16,153 nucleotides of DNA from Puniceispirillum sp965657105 (GCF_965657105.1 NZ_CBFHNB010000054.1:1-16153); one strand, 5' to 3'; counted from the first letter of the stretch, positions 5,839 to 14,102 are shown. The notes: generated by a model not told the origin, from the letters alone. Program-made: numbers and translations.

Positions 5839-8499
5839 ATGCAAACAGATAAATTTACCGCGCTTGTGCGCAATGCTTTGACGGCTGGTCAGAATGCGGC
5901 TTTGAATGCTAATCATCAGCGCCTGACATCTGAACATGTGTTACTTGCCATGCTTGGCGATGAAAATGTCATGGTTCGAAGCTTGATTGGGCGCGCCGGA
6001 GGTGATGGCGCTGCTATACGCGCCGCGCTTGAAGCGAAACTGGCAGCAATGCCTGTGGTCACAGGTAGTGGTGCGGGCCAATTGCAGATGGATAATGATC
6101 TAGCACGCATTTTAGCTGCTGCCGAAACCGAAGCCAAGAATTTCAAAGATCAGTTTATTGCGATCGATATCTTGTTGTTGGCAATGGCCAAAGGTGGTCT
6201 CAAGAGCATATTTGACAAGGCTGGCGTCACCGCTGATCGGCTTGTTGATGCAATCACGGCCATGCGAAAAGGGCGAAGTGCCGATAATGACGCGGCCGAA
6301 GACACCTATGACGCTTTGTCACGTTATACGACTGATCTGACCGATGCCGCGCGCCGTGGCAAGCTTGATCCGGTCATTGGCCGTGATGCTGAAGTGCGCC
6401 GCACGATTCAGATTCTGGCACGACGGACAAAAAACAACCCCGTTCTGATTGGCCAGCCGGGCGTAGGCAAGACAGCGATCGCCGAAGGCCTGGCCCAGCG
6501 TATTGTCAATTTTGACGTGCCTGAGGCACTGGCCAATAAAACCTTATTGTCACTTGATATGGGCATGCTGGTTGCCGGTGCTAAATATCGTGGCGAATTC
6601 GAAGAACGTCTGAAAGGCGTTTTGAAAGAGGTGCAGGATCGCGATGGCGAGGTCATCCTGTTTATTGATGAAATGCACCAGCTTGTTGGCGCTGGCAAAA
6701 GTGATGGTGCCATGGATGCGTCAAATCTGCTGAAACCCGCCTTGGCGCGGGGTGAATTACGCTGTATTGGTGCCACCACATTGGATGAATATCGCCAGCA
6801 TGTGGAAAAGGATGCCGCGCTTACCCGCCGCTTTCAACCGGTGTTTGTCGATGAGCCGAATGTTGAGGACTCGATCTTTATTCTGCGGGGTCTCAAGGAA
6901 AAATATGAATTGCATCATGGCGTACGTATTACTGATGAAGCACTTATTGCCGCCGCGCGTTTGTCGCATCGCTATATCAATGAACGATTTTTGCCGGATA
7001 AGGCGATTGATGTCATGGATGAAGCGGCCAGTCATTTGCGCATCCAGTCTGATAGCAAACCGGACGATCTTGATCGGACTGACCGCCAGATCATCCAGCT
7101 CAAGATAGAACAGGCAGCATTGCTAAAAGAAAATAAAGATACGCAGAATAAACGCCTCAAGGCGATCGAAAAGGAACTGGCCGACCTTGAAGTGAAGTCG
7201 ACGGCGTTGACTGACGCGTGGAATGAGGTCAAATCGCAAATGGGAGAAGTTGGGCGTTTGCAGCAGGCACTTGAAGATGCGCGACATAATCTTGATGTTG
7301 CCCAGCGCCAAGGCGACCTGGAAAAAGCTGCCGAACTGACCTATTCGATTATGCCTGGGCTTGAACAGGAAATTTCAGCAGCCAAAGAAGCTGTGTCACA
7401 ATCAGAGATGGTTAATGAAGACGTATCAAGCCAGCATATTGCCGAGGTTATCAGCAGCTGGACTGGAATTCCGGTTGATAAGATGCTGGAAGGCGAGCGC
7501 GAAAAATTACTGGCGATGGAAACCATCATTGGCCAGCGCATCATCGGTCAGGATGCAGCGATAGCGGCGGTGGCAAATGCCACACGGCGTGCCCGCGCAG
7601 GCCTTGCCAATCCCAATCAACCTATGGGTAGCTTTTTGATGCTGGGGCCGACGGGCGTTGGTAAAACCGAGCTGGCCAAGGCACTGGCGGCATTTCTGTT
7701 TGATAATGACACGGCGGTTTTGCGCATTGATATGTCCGAATATATGGAAAAGCACGCGGTCGCCCGTCTTATCGGCGCGCCTCCTGGCTATGTTGGCTAT
7801 GAAGATGGCGGTAGTCTGACCGAGGCTGTGCGCCGGCGTCCTTATCAGGTGATCCTGTTTGACGAGGTTGAAAAGGCGCATCCAGATATTTTCAATGTGC
7901 TTTTACAGGTGCTTGACGAAGGGCATCTAACCGATGGCCAGGGGCGCCAAGTTGATTTTCGCAACACTATGATTTTGCTGACCTCTAATATTGGTGCTGA
8001 TTATCTGCTGGAACTGCCGGATGGTGCCTCAAGCGAAGACGCGCGTGATAAGGTGATGGCGGATGTGGCTTCGACCTTCCGGCCAGAATTTTTGAACCGG
8101 CTTGACGAAACCTTGTTATTCAGGCGGCTTTCGCGGGATGATATGGGCGCGATTGTCGAGATTCAAATTGGCACGCTGGCGGCGCGTCTTGCCGAGCGTT
8201 CGATCACCCTGAGATTGGATGATGCGGCAATCGCCTGGCTGAGTGACAAGGGGTATGACCCGCATTTTGGCGCACGGCCACTACAACGAGTGATCCAAAA
8301 CACGGTACAGAATCCGCTGGCCGAGGCTTTGTTAAGCGGCACCTTTGGTGATGGTGATACGGTGCTGGTCAGCGTTGATGCAGATGGCAAACTGACCTTT
8401 TCCAATAATGGCGTGATGATTGCCAGCAGTACAGATGTGACGCGCGCTTCTGGTCAGGATGAGCTATTAGGGGACGGTTCGGTTGCTGGCACCGCCTAG
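5839..8499 (+). CDS. clpB: ClpB, ATP-dependent protein disaggregase
   Basis: ClpB is a cytoplasmic hexameric AAA+ machine that pulls proteins out of aggregates together with DnaK. The 886-residue protein has the full layout: Clp N-domain (about 1-145), first AAA+ module with Walker A GQPGVGKT (205-212), pore loop KYRGEFEER (249-257) and Walker B VILFIDE (272-278), a coiled-coil middle domain (about 405-525), then the second module with Walker A GPTGVGKT (603-610), pore loop GYVGYEDGG (650-658) and Walker B VILFDEVEKAH (671-681). A GTG precedes the ATG, but the ATG at 5839 is preferred: AGGTGA (5827-5832) lies six bases upstream. After the usual end of the family, about 30 Ser/Asp/Gly-rich residues form an extra tail. 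A likely RpoH promoter and a folded leader precede it. Confidence 0.97.
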   Translation: MQTDKFTALVRNALTAGQNAALNANHQRLTSEHVLLAMLGDENVMVRSLIGRAGGDGAAIRAALEAKLAAMPVVTGSGAGQLQMDNDLARILAAAETEAKNFKDQFIAIDILLLAMAKGGLKSIFDKAGVTADRLVDAITAMRKGRSADNDAAEDTYDALSRYTTDLTDAARRGKLDPVIGRDAEVRRTIQILARRTKNNPVLIGQPGVGKTAIAEGLAQRIVNFDVPEALANKTLLSLDMGMLVAGAKYRGEFEERLKGVLKEVQDRDGEVILFIDEMHQLVGAGKSDGAMDASNLLKPALARGELRCIGATTLDEYRQHVEKDAALTRRFQPVFVDEPNVEDSIFILRGLKEKYELHHGVRITDEALIAAARLSHRYINERFLPDKAIDVMDEAASHLRIQSDSKPDDLDRTDRQIIQLKIEQAALLKENKDTQNKRLKAIEKELADLEVKSTALTDAWNEVKSQMGEVGRLQQALEDARHNLDVAQRQGDLEKAAELTYSIMPGLEQEISAAKEAVSQSEMVNEDVSSQHIAEVISSWTGIPVDKMLEGEREKLLAMETIIGQRIIGQDAAIAAVANATRRARAGLANPNQPMGSFLMLGPTGVGKTELAKALAAFLFDNDTAVLRIDMSEYMEKHAVARLIGAPPGYVGYEDGGSLTEAVRRRPYQVILFDEVEKAHPDIFNVLLQVLDEGHLTDGQGRQVDFRNTMILLTSNIGADYLLELPDGASSEDARDKVMADVASTFRPEFLNRLDETLLFRRLSRDDMGAIVEIQIGTLAARLAERSITLRLDDAAIAWLSDKGYDPHFGARPLQRVIQNTVQNPLAEALLSGTFGDGDTVLVSVDADGKLTFSNNGVMIASSTDVTRASGQDELLGDGSVAGTA

Positions 8500-8592
8500 G
8501 GGTTAGGCAACCGTTATTCCTTTGTTAGCTAATGGCTGACGAGATAAGGATTGATCTCAAAGCCGCTGGTTATAATCTCGATAAGGGGAAGA

Positions 8593-8668
8593 TGGTGCTG
8601 CCAGCGTGATTCGAACACGCGACCTCACCCTTACCAAGGGTGCGCTCTACCGCTGGAGCTATGGCAGC
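8593..8668 (-). tRNA. tRNA-Thr (anticodon GGT)
   Basis: On the minus strand a complete cloverleaf is visible. The acceptor stem pairs GCTGCCA with TGGCAGC. The D arm is GCTC/GAGC with loop CAGCGGTA. The anticodon stem CACCC/GGGTG encloses the loop TTGGTAA, whose GGT anticodon reads ACC and ACT. The variable loop is AGGTC, and the T arm is GCGTG/CACGC around TTCGAAT. The discriminator base is A and the CCA end is encoded (8595-8593). All stems pair perfectly, so the gene should be functional. It lies antisense between clpB and the CBS gene. The 93 bases between it and the clpB stop show only weak inverted repeats and no clear terminator. Confidence 0.97.
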
Positions 8669-8678
8669 ACTGATGCGG

Positions 8679-8707
8679 TATTTACAATAGAGTGTAAAGC
8701 TTTGCAA
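8679..8707 (-). promoter_or_regulatory. Possible promoter of tRNA-Thr
   Basis: On the minus strand TTGCAA (8707-8702) and TAAATA (8684-8679) are 17 bases apart, and the -10 element ends 10 bases before the first tRNA base. The spacing and position are right for a tRNA promoter, but the -10 hexamer is a poor match, so this is tentative. Confidence 0.35.
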
Positions 8708-8814
8708 GCAGGATTGGCAGTTCAACTCAGGACAATGGTAAATCACATTTCTCTAATTTGACATAAATTGTTTCTCGCAAGCAAAGTTGAAGGTCAGATT
8801 GGGGGAGGTTGAAA

Positions 8815-9237
8815 ATGACACCATTCATTGCCAAACTTATTGAAAGAGGCTGTGTTACCGTAAATGCCGATAGTGCCCTTGAAACTGTGGTTGATATGCT
8901 TGTCGAATGGGGTATCGGCACCGTCGTGGTCGTTGATCAGAGCATGCAGGTTCTGGGTATCCTGTCCGAGCGCGATATTATTCGTCATGTATCTGCACGA
9001 AAAACGCTTGCAGGGATTGTGGCGCAAGACCTTATGACAGCTAAAGTTATAACGGTTGACCAACAGGTAACGTCGTCGGAATTAATGCATTTGATGACCG
9101 AGAATCGCATTCGGCATGTGCCTATCACAAAAGGCAATAAACTTGTCGGAATTGTCTCAATCGGTGATGTGGTTAAAAGAATGCTTGAAAAATACGAACG
9201 GGAAACCGAGTTGATCAAGCAATTCATTAATTCCTAG
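8815..9237 (+). CDS. Two-CBS-domain protein
   Basis: This 140-residue soluble protein consists of a tandem CBS pair (a Bateman module), which in other proteins binds adenine nucleotides and senses energy state. The first CBS repeat spans about 10-60 (VTVNADSALETVVDMLVEWGIGTVVVVD through LGILSERDIIRHV). The second spans about 74-126 (MTAKVITVDQQVTSSELMHLMTENRIRHVPI through LVGIVSIGDVVKRML). There is no attached catalytic domain, so a ligand-sensing or partner-regulating role is likely but the partner is unknown. An open frame extends to a TTG at 8809, but GGGGGAGG (8801-8808) lies six bases before the ATG at 8815, so that start is preferred. A TTGACA sits at 8758-8763 without a good -10. The gene ends before a hairpin terminator. 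Confidence 0.92.
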   Translation: MTPFIAKLIERGCVTVNADSALETVVDMLVEWGIGTVVVVDQSMQVLGILSERDIIRHVSARKTLAGIVAQDLMTAKVITVDQQVTSSELMHLMTENRIRHVPITKGNKLVGIVSIGDVVKRMLEKYERETELIKQFINS

Positions 9238-9273
9238 GGTATGAGACTATGTTTTGCATGAGACAATGATGTG

Positions 9274-9314
9274 AAGGTGGCTGATCTATGGCCAGCCACC
9301 TTTGAGGTTGTTTT
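9274..9314 (+). terminator. Hairpin terminator after the CBS gene
   Basis: AAGGTGGCTG (9274-9283) and CAGCCACCTT (9293-9302) form a perfect 10-base-pair stem with a nine-base loop. It is followed, after a short GAGG, by a T-rich stretch (TTGTTTTATTT, 9308-9318). It lies 36 bases after the CBS stop and just before the stop of the convergent gene. The T-run is offset from the stem, and the other strand lacks a T-run, so it should act mainly on plus-strand transcripts. Confidence 0.6.
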
Positions 9315-9645
9315 ATTTATCCAAAGGGGTTGCGCCTGTTTCAGAACGAATGATTTTACCGTTTTCCAGCATATGTACGCTCATGATGGCTTCCCGGCTA
9401 CCATCCGGAAAATCCATGACTGAATGCTCGACAATAATATCGTCATTTTCATAAAGACAGCGGCTATTATGAAATTGAACAGCATCATTTGCCATCATCA
9501 TTTTGCCCATTTCTGTCATTTCGGTTTTGGTCATGCTGGTGCCTGACTGGTGCCGAACAAAGGTGAAATCATCATGATATAAAGTTGCCCAAAGCTCGGC
9601 ATCACGCGCATCAATAGCCTGTTTCATAGTTGCGTAAATTGACAT
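9313..9645 (-). CDS. NTF2/SnoaL-like small protein
   Basis: This 110-residue protein resembles the nuclear-transport-factor-2/SnoaL-like (DUF4440-type) fold. It opens with an N-terminal helix pair (SIYATMKQAIDARDAELWATLYHDDFTFVRH), then a helix (TKTEMTEMGKMM), then alternating strands (VQFHNSRCLYENDDIIVEHSVMDF, SREAIMSVHMLENGKIIRSETGATPL). Such proteins form a cone-shaped pocket and can be enzymes or ligand binders, so no substrate can be named. The start at 9645 is well supported by GGAGGA (9658-9653) seven bases upstream. The gene lies 95 bases after the oxidoreductase gene across an AT-rich gap, so it may have its own promoter, though I see no clear one. It converges with the CBS gene. Confidence 0.75.
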   Translation of the reverse strand: MSIYATMKQAIDARDAELWATLYHDDFTFVRHQSGTSMTKTEMTEMGKMMMANDAVQFHNSRCLYENDDIIVEHSVMDFPDGSREAIMSVHMLENGKIIRSETGATPLDK

Positions 9646-9740
9646 AATTCAGTCCTCCAATAATAATTGAATTCAACATCATGTATTTATATTCCATAAG
9701 GTAGCAAATATATGTTGCAATTAGATTGCGCTGGTCTGGT

Positions 9741-11177
9741 TCAGAATTTCATTAACAATTGAACGATATGGCGCATGCGGGGGCTGAATAATTTGTCGGT
9801 AAAAAAGCTACCTGCTGCACGTTTGCTGGCATCGCCATAGGTGGGATAGGGGGCAATCACGCTAGCCATTGTGCCAATCTTTTGCCTAGCAGTGATCGCC
9901 ACCGCCCACGCCAGAATCATCTCACCTGCGCTAGGTGCCAGAATTGATGCCCCCAGAATATGTCCCTTTTTGTGCGTGATGACTTTGACCATACCTTCGG
10001 TGCGTGACTCAGCTATAGCCCGGTCATTTCCTGATAGGGGTGTGCTAAGAACACGGATCTGGTCGGCACCATATTTGGCGTGGGCGTCCTCGATGGTTAA
10101 CCCCACATGCGCTAATTCGGGATCACAATAGGTCACCCATGGAATCGCTTTATCATCTATTTTGGCAGGTAGCTTGAACAGGATATTGCGGATCACAATA
10201 CCAGCATGATAGCCAGCAATATGTGTAAATTGCTGACGTCCAGCAACATCACCTATTGCGAATATATGCTTCTTATTCGCGCGTAATCTTTTGTCAGTGA
10301 TGATGCCTGCGCGGTTATACTGAATCCCTGCCGCGTCAAGATCAAGCCGGTCAAGTGTCGGACGGCGCCCTACCGCAACCAGCAGGTGACTGGCGTGAAG
10401 AATCTGCCCATCAGCCAATTGCACAGTAATATTTTCATCATTTTGCGTGGCTGAATCGGTGGTTTGGTAAATTTTGGTGACGCCAGCACCTTCGATGATG
10501 GTGACACCTTCTTTTATCAGCTGGTTTTTTAAGATACTGACAAGCTCTTGATCATCGCGTGCCATGACGGCCAATGCTTCAACAATGGTCACTTTTACAC
10601 CAAGACGGCAATGCGCTTGTGCCATTTCAATGCCGATCGGTCCACCGCCAATGATGACAAGATGATCAGGCTTGTCGCGGGCGACAAAAATCGTTTCATT
10701 GGTATAGTAAGGGACGTTATCAAGCCCAGATATTGGCGGCACAGATGCTGTCGATCCGGTGGCAATAACAATATATTTTGCGCTGACTTCATAACTGTCC
10801 GACACCACAATATGGGCCGTTTTGAAACGGGCAAATTCGCTGATGACCGTAACGCCAAGACTGGTGAAACGCGCTACAGAATCATGGGGGGCAATGGTGC
10901 CAATCACCGTATCGACATAATCCTTGGCGGCGGCAAAATCAATTTTTGTATCAGTAGTATGAATGCCAAAATGAGCTTTGCCTTGTGCATTATGCGCGGC
11001 CTTGCCGACAGCTAATAGTGCCTTGGATGGCACACAGCCGGTATTCAGACAATCACCGCCCATGGCGCCACCTTCAAACAGCACCACATGCGCACCCATT
11101 TGCGCTGCGCCTGCGGCCAGACTAAGCCCGCCTGATCCAGCACCAATGATTACGATATCGGCTTTGATTGACTTCAT
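9741..11177 (-). CDS. MerA-like FAD/NAD(P)-dependent disulfide oxidoreductase
   Basis: This 478-residue flavoprotein belongs to the class I pyridine nucleotide-disulfide oxidoreductases (lipoamide dehydrogenase, glutathione reductase, MerA). It has the FAD motif GAGSGG (12-17), the redox-active pair in GGDCLNTGCVPSKAL (Cys43, Cys48), the NAD(P) motif GGGPIG (177-182), the second FAD site FAIGDVAG (306-313) and a C-terminal dimerisation domain. At the dimer-interface active site it reads APYPTYGD (442-449). The His-Pro/Glu dyad of lipoamide dehydrogenase is replaced by Tyr444, as in MerA, with Asp at the acidic position. It lacks MerA's N-terminal metal-binding domain and C-terminal Cys pair, so mercury reduction is unlikely. 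The start overlaps the upstream TVP38 stop by one base (TAATG). The substrate is unknown. Confidence 0.88.
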   Translation of the reverse strand: MKSIKADIVIIGAGSGGLSLAAGAAQMGAHVVLFEGGAMGGDCLNTGCVPSKALLAVGKAAHNAQGKAHFGIHTTDTKIDFAAAKDYVDTVIGTIAPHDSVARFTSLGVTVISEFARFKTAHIVVSDSYEVSAKYIVIATGSTASVPPISGLDNVPYYTNETIFVARDKPDHLVIIGGGPIGIEMAQAHCRLGVKVTIVEALAVMARDDQELVSILKNQLIKEGVTIIEGAGVTKIYQTTDSATQNDENITVQLADGQILHASHLLVAVGRRPTLDRLDLDAAGIQYNRAGIITDKRLRANKKHIFAIGDVAGRQQFTHIAGYHAGIVIRNILFKLPAKIDDKAIPWVTYCDPELAHVGLTIEDAHAKYGADQIRVLSTPLSGNDRAIAESRTEGMVKVITHKKGHILGASILAPSAGEMILAWAVAITARQKIGTMASVIAPYPTYGDASKRAAGSFFTDKLFSPRMRHIVQLLMKF

Positions 11178-11887
11178 TATTTTGTCTCAGATGGTTTGCG
11201 GGATCGGGTGACCCGTCTATAGATAACAGGCATCAAGGCTAGGGCGCCAAGCCCACCTAAGGCAATTAGAATTGATGGCGATGACAACACCGATAGATCT
11301 GGTGTCTGGCCTGATGCCAGAATGGTGTCAAAACCGCGGCCAACCGACACAAACACCATAGTGCCTGGCATGATACCAATAAAGGTAGCCAATAAAAAAG
11401 ATGACAGCTTCATTTTTGTAAGCCCGGGAATGATATTTACCACCCAAAACGGGGCAGCAGGAATCAGTCTTAGTGCCAGCAGATAGTTAAAAGCATTTTC
11501 ATTAAAGCCAGATTCAAGCCGCGCTATAAATGGCCCTGCCTTGTTACGCAGAATGTCACTAAAAACCGTACGCGCGGCCATAAAAACGATGCCAGCCCCC
11601 ATTGTGGCCGCAAAAATAATCACTATGCCGGCTGGCCAGCCCAAAAGCGCGCCGCCAGTCAGGGTCAAAGGCAAGGCTATAGGCAATGAAAAAGCCACTA
11701 CAATCACATAAAGCAACAGGAATATTGCATAGCTTGTCAGAACCTGGTCATTGGCAAACTGTTTTAGCAGACTGTAATTATTGCTAATTGTTTCCCAACT
11801 CACCAGATTATGTGTGCCGGTCGCAAAAAACAGTATCAGGCCGCTGACCAGCGTTACCGGAAGCGCATATTTGCGAATGAATGCCAT
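11177..11887 (-). CDS. TVP38/TMEM64 (DedA-like) membrane protein
   Basis: This 236-residue inner-membrane protein fits the TVP38/TMEM64 family, related to DedA and thought to act in lipid scrambling or membrane homeostasis. It has an N-terminal helix (ALPVTLVSGLILFFATG), then a helix and re-entrant region (SLPIALPLTLTGGALLGWPAGIVIIFAATMGAGIVFMAAR), the family core LLALRLIPAAPFWVVNIIPGLTKMKLSSFLLATFIGIMPG followed by VSVGRG, and a final helix (ILIALGGLGALALMPVIY) with a basic tail. The open frame reaches a TTG at 11902, but AGGG (11898-11895) lies seven bases before the ATG at 11887, so I use that. It overlaps the oxidoreductase by one base. In some bacteria the two domains are fused in one protein, which supports a joint role. 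Confidence 0.88.
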   Translation of the reverse strand: MAFIRKYALPVTLVSGLILFFATGTHNLVSWETISNNYSLLKQFANDQVLTSYAIFLLLYVIVVAFSLPIALPLTLTGGALLGWPAGIVIIFAATMGAGIVFMAARTVFSDILRNKAGPFIARLESGFNENAFNYLLALRLIPAAPFWVVNIIPGLTKMKLSSFLLATFIGIMPGTMVFVSVGRGFDTILASGQTPDLSVLSSPSILIALGGLGALALMPVIYRRVTRSRKPSETK

Positions 11888-12059
11888 ATATCTGCCCTGC
11901 AATTAGGTGGATTTAGTGCCAAACTATGCCTATACATAATGGAATATGTCTTTGAAGTGTTTGGCGTATCTTGCAAACATCAAAATACTGCCACAAACTC
12001 TAGACATTGTTAACGTCGATAGCAAATAGCGTTGTGGGTAACACTGAGATTGAAAGTGA

Positions 12060-12272
12060 ATGAGTAATCACATGTCAGATCACGAAAGATCAAAATCAAC
12101 TGCGGCCAATGCAGACGAGCGGTTGGCGTCGGCGCTTAGGGAAAATCTGTTCCGGCGTAAGGCGCAAGCGCGGGCGCGGGCGCACAGTGCCAATGCGGCT
12201 GATATGTTGTCACATAACACTGTCTCGGATGATAGACAGTCGTCTGATACTGAATCGGATATGAAAGGGTAG
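12060..12272 (+). CDS. Small basic protein upstream of murA
   Basis: This 70-residue hydrophilic protein has no recognised domain. Its centre, ADERLASALRENLFRRKAQARARAHSANAADM (about 18-49), is helical and strongly basic; the ends are polar and probably disordered. Similar ERLAxALRxNLxRRKAQARAR proteins occur in other alphaproteobacteria as I recall, so it is likely real. Basic character suggests binding to nucleic acid or membrane, but that is inference. The start is preceded by a weak GAAAGTGA; a second ATG at 12072 is also possible. The stop lies four bases before the murA GTG, and the murA ribosome binding site (12264-12269) is inside the end of this gene, so translation of the two is probably linked. 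The 172 bases upstream, shared with the divergent TVP38 gene, hold no promoter I can defend. Confidence 0.65.
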   Translation: MSNHMSDHERSKSTAANADERLASALRENLFRRKAQARARAHSANAADMLSHNTVSDDRQSSDTESDMKG

Positions 12273-12276
12273 CCTG

Positions 12277-13536
12277 GTGGATTACTTAGAAATTGCCGGT
12301 GGGGTTCCGCTGATTGGTGATATCAAAATCAGTGGTGCCAAAAATGCCGCGCTACCTTTACTTACAGCAGGGCTGATGACATCAGAAACTCTGACACTCG
12401 ATAATGTGCCAAACCTTGCTGATACTATTTTGATGGAAGATTTGTTGCGGCATCATGGGCTTGATGTTGCGCGTGATGGCGAGACTGTTACCTTGGCGGG
12501 GGTAGCAGATAATTTTGACGCGCCCTATGATCTGGTTCGTAAAATGCGGGCTTCAATATTGGTGCTAGGGCCGTTACTGGCACGGTTTGGTGAAGCGCGC
12601 GTGTCTTTACCAGGTGGATGTGCCATTGGAACGCGGCCTGTTGATCTTCATATACGTGCGATGCAGGCACTTGGCGCGATGGTCGAACTAGCTGATGGCT
12701 ATATTCAGGCACGTACGTCAAAAGGCCTGAAAGCTGCGCGGATCGTCTTTCCAATGGTCTCGGTTGGCGCAACCGAGAATGCTATGATGGCGGCAGCCCT
12801 TGCCGATGGCACGTCTGAATTGGTAAATGTTGCGCGTGAACCAGAAATCATCGATCTTGCCGATTGTCTGAACGCAATGGGTGCACAGATCACAGGAGCT
12901 GGCACCGACACTCTTGTGATCGAAGGCGTTGCCAGTCTTGGCGCGGCACGTCATGCTGTTGTTGCCGACCGGATTGAAGCTGGAACTTTTGCCATAGCGG
13001 CAGCAATGACCGAAGGTGATCTGCGGTTACAAGGCGCGTTACCAAAACATTTGGATGCGCTGATTATGGTGTTGCGTGAAGCCGGTGCCGATGTCGAAAC
13101 GGGGTCTGATTATATTAATGTTCGGGCTAATAAACGGATGCGCTCACTTGATATTGTCACGGATCCATTTCCAGGCTTTCCGACTGATCTCCAGGCACAA
13201 TTTATGGCGATGATGTGTGTAGCAGACGGATCATCGCGTATATCCGAAACGATTTTTGAAAATCGTTTCATGCATGTGCCGGAACTTGTTCGTATGGGTG
13301 CTGACATTAAAGTTGATGGTGGGCTTGCAATGATACGGGGGCGTGAAACCCTGACGCCTGCACCTGTAATGGCGACTGATTTGCGGGCGTCTGTATCTCT
13401 GGTTCTCGCTGCTTTGGCTACCACGGGAACAAGCAAGGTTAGCCGTATTTATCATCTTGATCGCGGTTACAGCCATTTGGAAACAAAACTCGGCAATTGC
13501 GGTGCGCAAATTATCCGTAAATCTGAAACAGACTGA
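12277..13536 (+). CDS. murA: MurA, UDP-N-acetylglucosamine 1-carboxyvinyltransferase
   Basis: MurA transfers enolpyruvate from PEP to UDP-GlcNAc, the first committed step of peptidoglycan synthesis. The 419-residue protein has the family opening ISGAKNAALPLL with Lys22 and Asn23. The catalytic loop LPGGCAIGTRPVDLH carries Cys115 and Arg120 at the same numbers as E. coli MurA. Cys115 is the residue attacked by fosfomycin; it is Asp in some naturally resistant species, but not here. Other conserved stretches are GATENAMMAA, DRIEAGTFAIAAAMT, DPFPGFPTDLQAQFMA and, near the end, DRGYSHLETKL. The start is GTG at 12277, with AAAGGG (12264-12269) seven bases upstream. It begins the conserved murA - DUF2948 - hisD - UPF0262 cluster. 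Confidence 0.97.
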   Translation: MDYLEIAGGVPLIGDIKISGAKNAALPLLTAGLMTSETLTLDNVPNLADTILMEDLLRHHGLDVARDGETVTLAGVADNFDAPYDLVRKMRASILVLGPLLARFGEARVSLPGGCAIGTRPVDLHIRAMQALGAMVELADGYIQARTSKGLKAARIVFPMVSVGATENAMMAAALADGTSELVNVAREPEIIDLADCLNAMGAQITGAGTDTLVIEGVASLGAARHAVVADRIEAGTFAIAAAMTEGDLRLQGALPKHLDALIMVLREAGADVETGSDYINVRANKRMRSLDIVTDPFPGFPTDLQAQFMAMMCVADGSSRISETIFENRFMHVPELVRMGADIKVDGGLAMIRGRETLTPAPVMATDLRASVSLVLAALATTGTSKVSRIYHLDRGYSHLETKLGNCGAQIIRKSETD

Positions 13537-13550
13537 TAGGCCAAACAGGC

Positions 13551-14063
13551 ATGAGTGACGACAAGACTTCGAAAAGCATTAATAGCAATTTGCGGCTTCG
13601 GGCGCAGGACGCTGATGATCTGGCAGTTTTATCATCATTGTTTCAGGACGCCATCATCCCCGGTAGTGATATGTATATCGACAAGGCAAATAAACGCTTT
13701 GTGCTAGTTGCAAACCGGTTTTGCTGGGAACGCCCACCGGCAGAGGGTGTGACGCTTGAAGATGGCGGTGATGTCTATGAGCGGGTGCTATCTGGGTTGC
13801 AGATTTTCAATGTTGAACATGTGCAACAAAGCGGTATGCCAGCCAATCGACAGGACAGCCTGCTCAATCTTTTGGCGCTTCACGTTGAACCGTTTCAGAC
13901 TGCGGCAGAAAAGCAGAGTGCAAAACTGGCGAAATGGACTATAAGTTTGTTGTTTTCAGGTAATATAACGATAAAATTATCAGTTCAGGATATTGACGTT
14001 ATCGCCGAGGATATTGACCTCACTCGTCCCACGGCAGTGCATCCTTGGCACGACTCTGCCTAG
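13551..14063 (+). CDS. DUF2948 family protein
   Basis: This 170-residue soluble protein matches DUF2948, an alphaproteobacterial family of unknown function. Matching stretches are NLRLRAQDADDLAVLSSLFQDAIIPGSDMYIDKANKRFVLVANRFCWE (13-60), YERVLSGLQIFNVEHVQQSGM (76-96), DSLLNLLALHVEP (101-113) and WTISLLFSGNITIKLSVQDIDVIAEDI (127-153). There is no signal peptide or membrane segment. Sequence inspection reveals no catalytic motif. It starts 14 bases after murA and ends 39 bases before hisD, so it is probably co-transcribed with both. This order is found in many alphaproteobacteria, but no link between cell-wall and histidine synthesis is established. Confidence 0.87.
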   Translation: MSDDKTSKSINSNLRLRAQDADDLAVLSSLFQDAIIPGSDMYIDKANKRFVLVANRFCWERPPAEGVTLEDGGDVYERVLSGLQIFNVEHVQQSGMPANRQDSLLNLLALHVEPFQTAAEKQSAKLAKWTISLLFSGNITIKLSVQDIDVIAEDIDLTRPTAVHPWHDSA

Positions 14064-14102
14064 GGTATGGGCTTTTAGGAACAGAAAAGAGTTGTAACAA
14101 TC

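Noticed and set aside
6408..7881. Several open frames of 60-124 codons on the minus strand within clpB
   Set aside because: They are antisense to conserved AAA+ motifs, and no protein family features are visible in them.
8593..8668. tRNA-Thr as the attachment site of an integrated element
   Set aside because: No integrase gene and no repeat of the tRNA 3' end is visible nearby; the flanking genes are ordinary.
10548..11015. A 155-codon open frame on the plus strand, antisense to the oxidoreductase gene
   Set aside because: It lies entirely inside a well-supported flavoprotein gene. Its composition (many His, Asn, Arg, Cys) is typical of a shadow frame, and it has no ribosome binding site or family match.
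9741..11177. A mercury-resistance (merA) gene
   Set aside because: The overall fold matches, but the N-terminal metal-binding domain, the C-terminal cysteine pair and any merR/merT/merP neighbours are absent.
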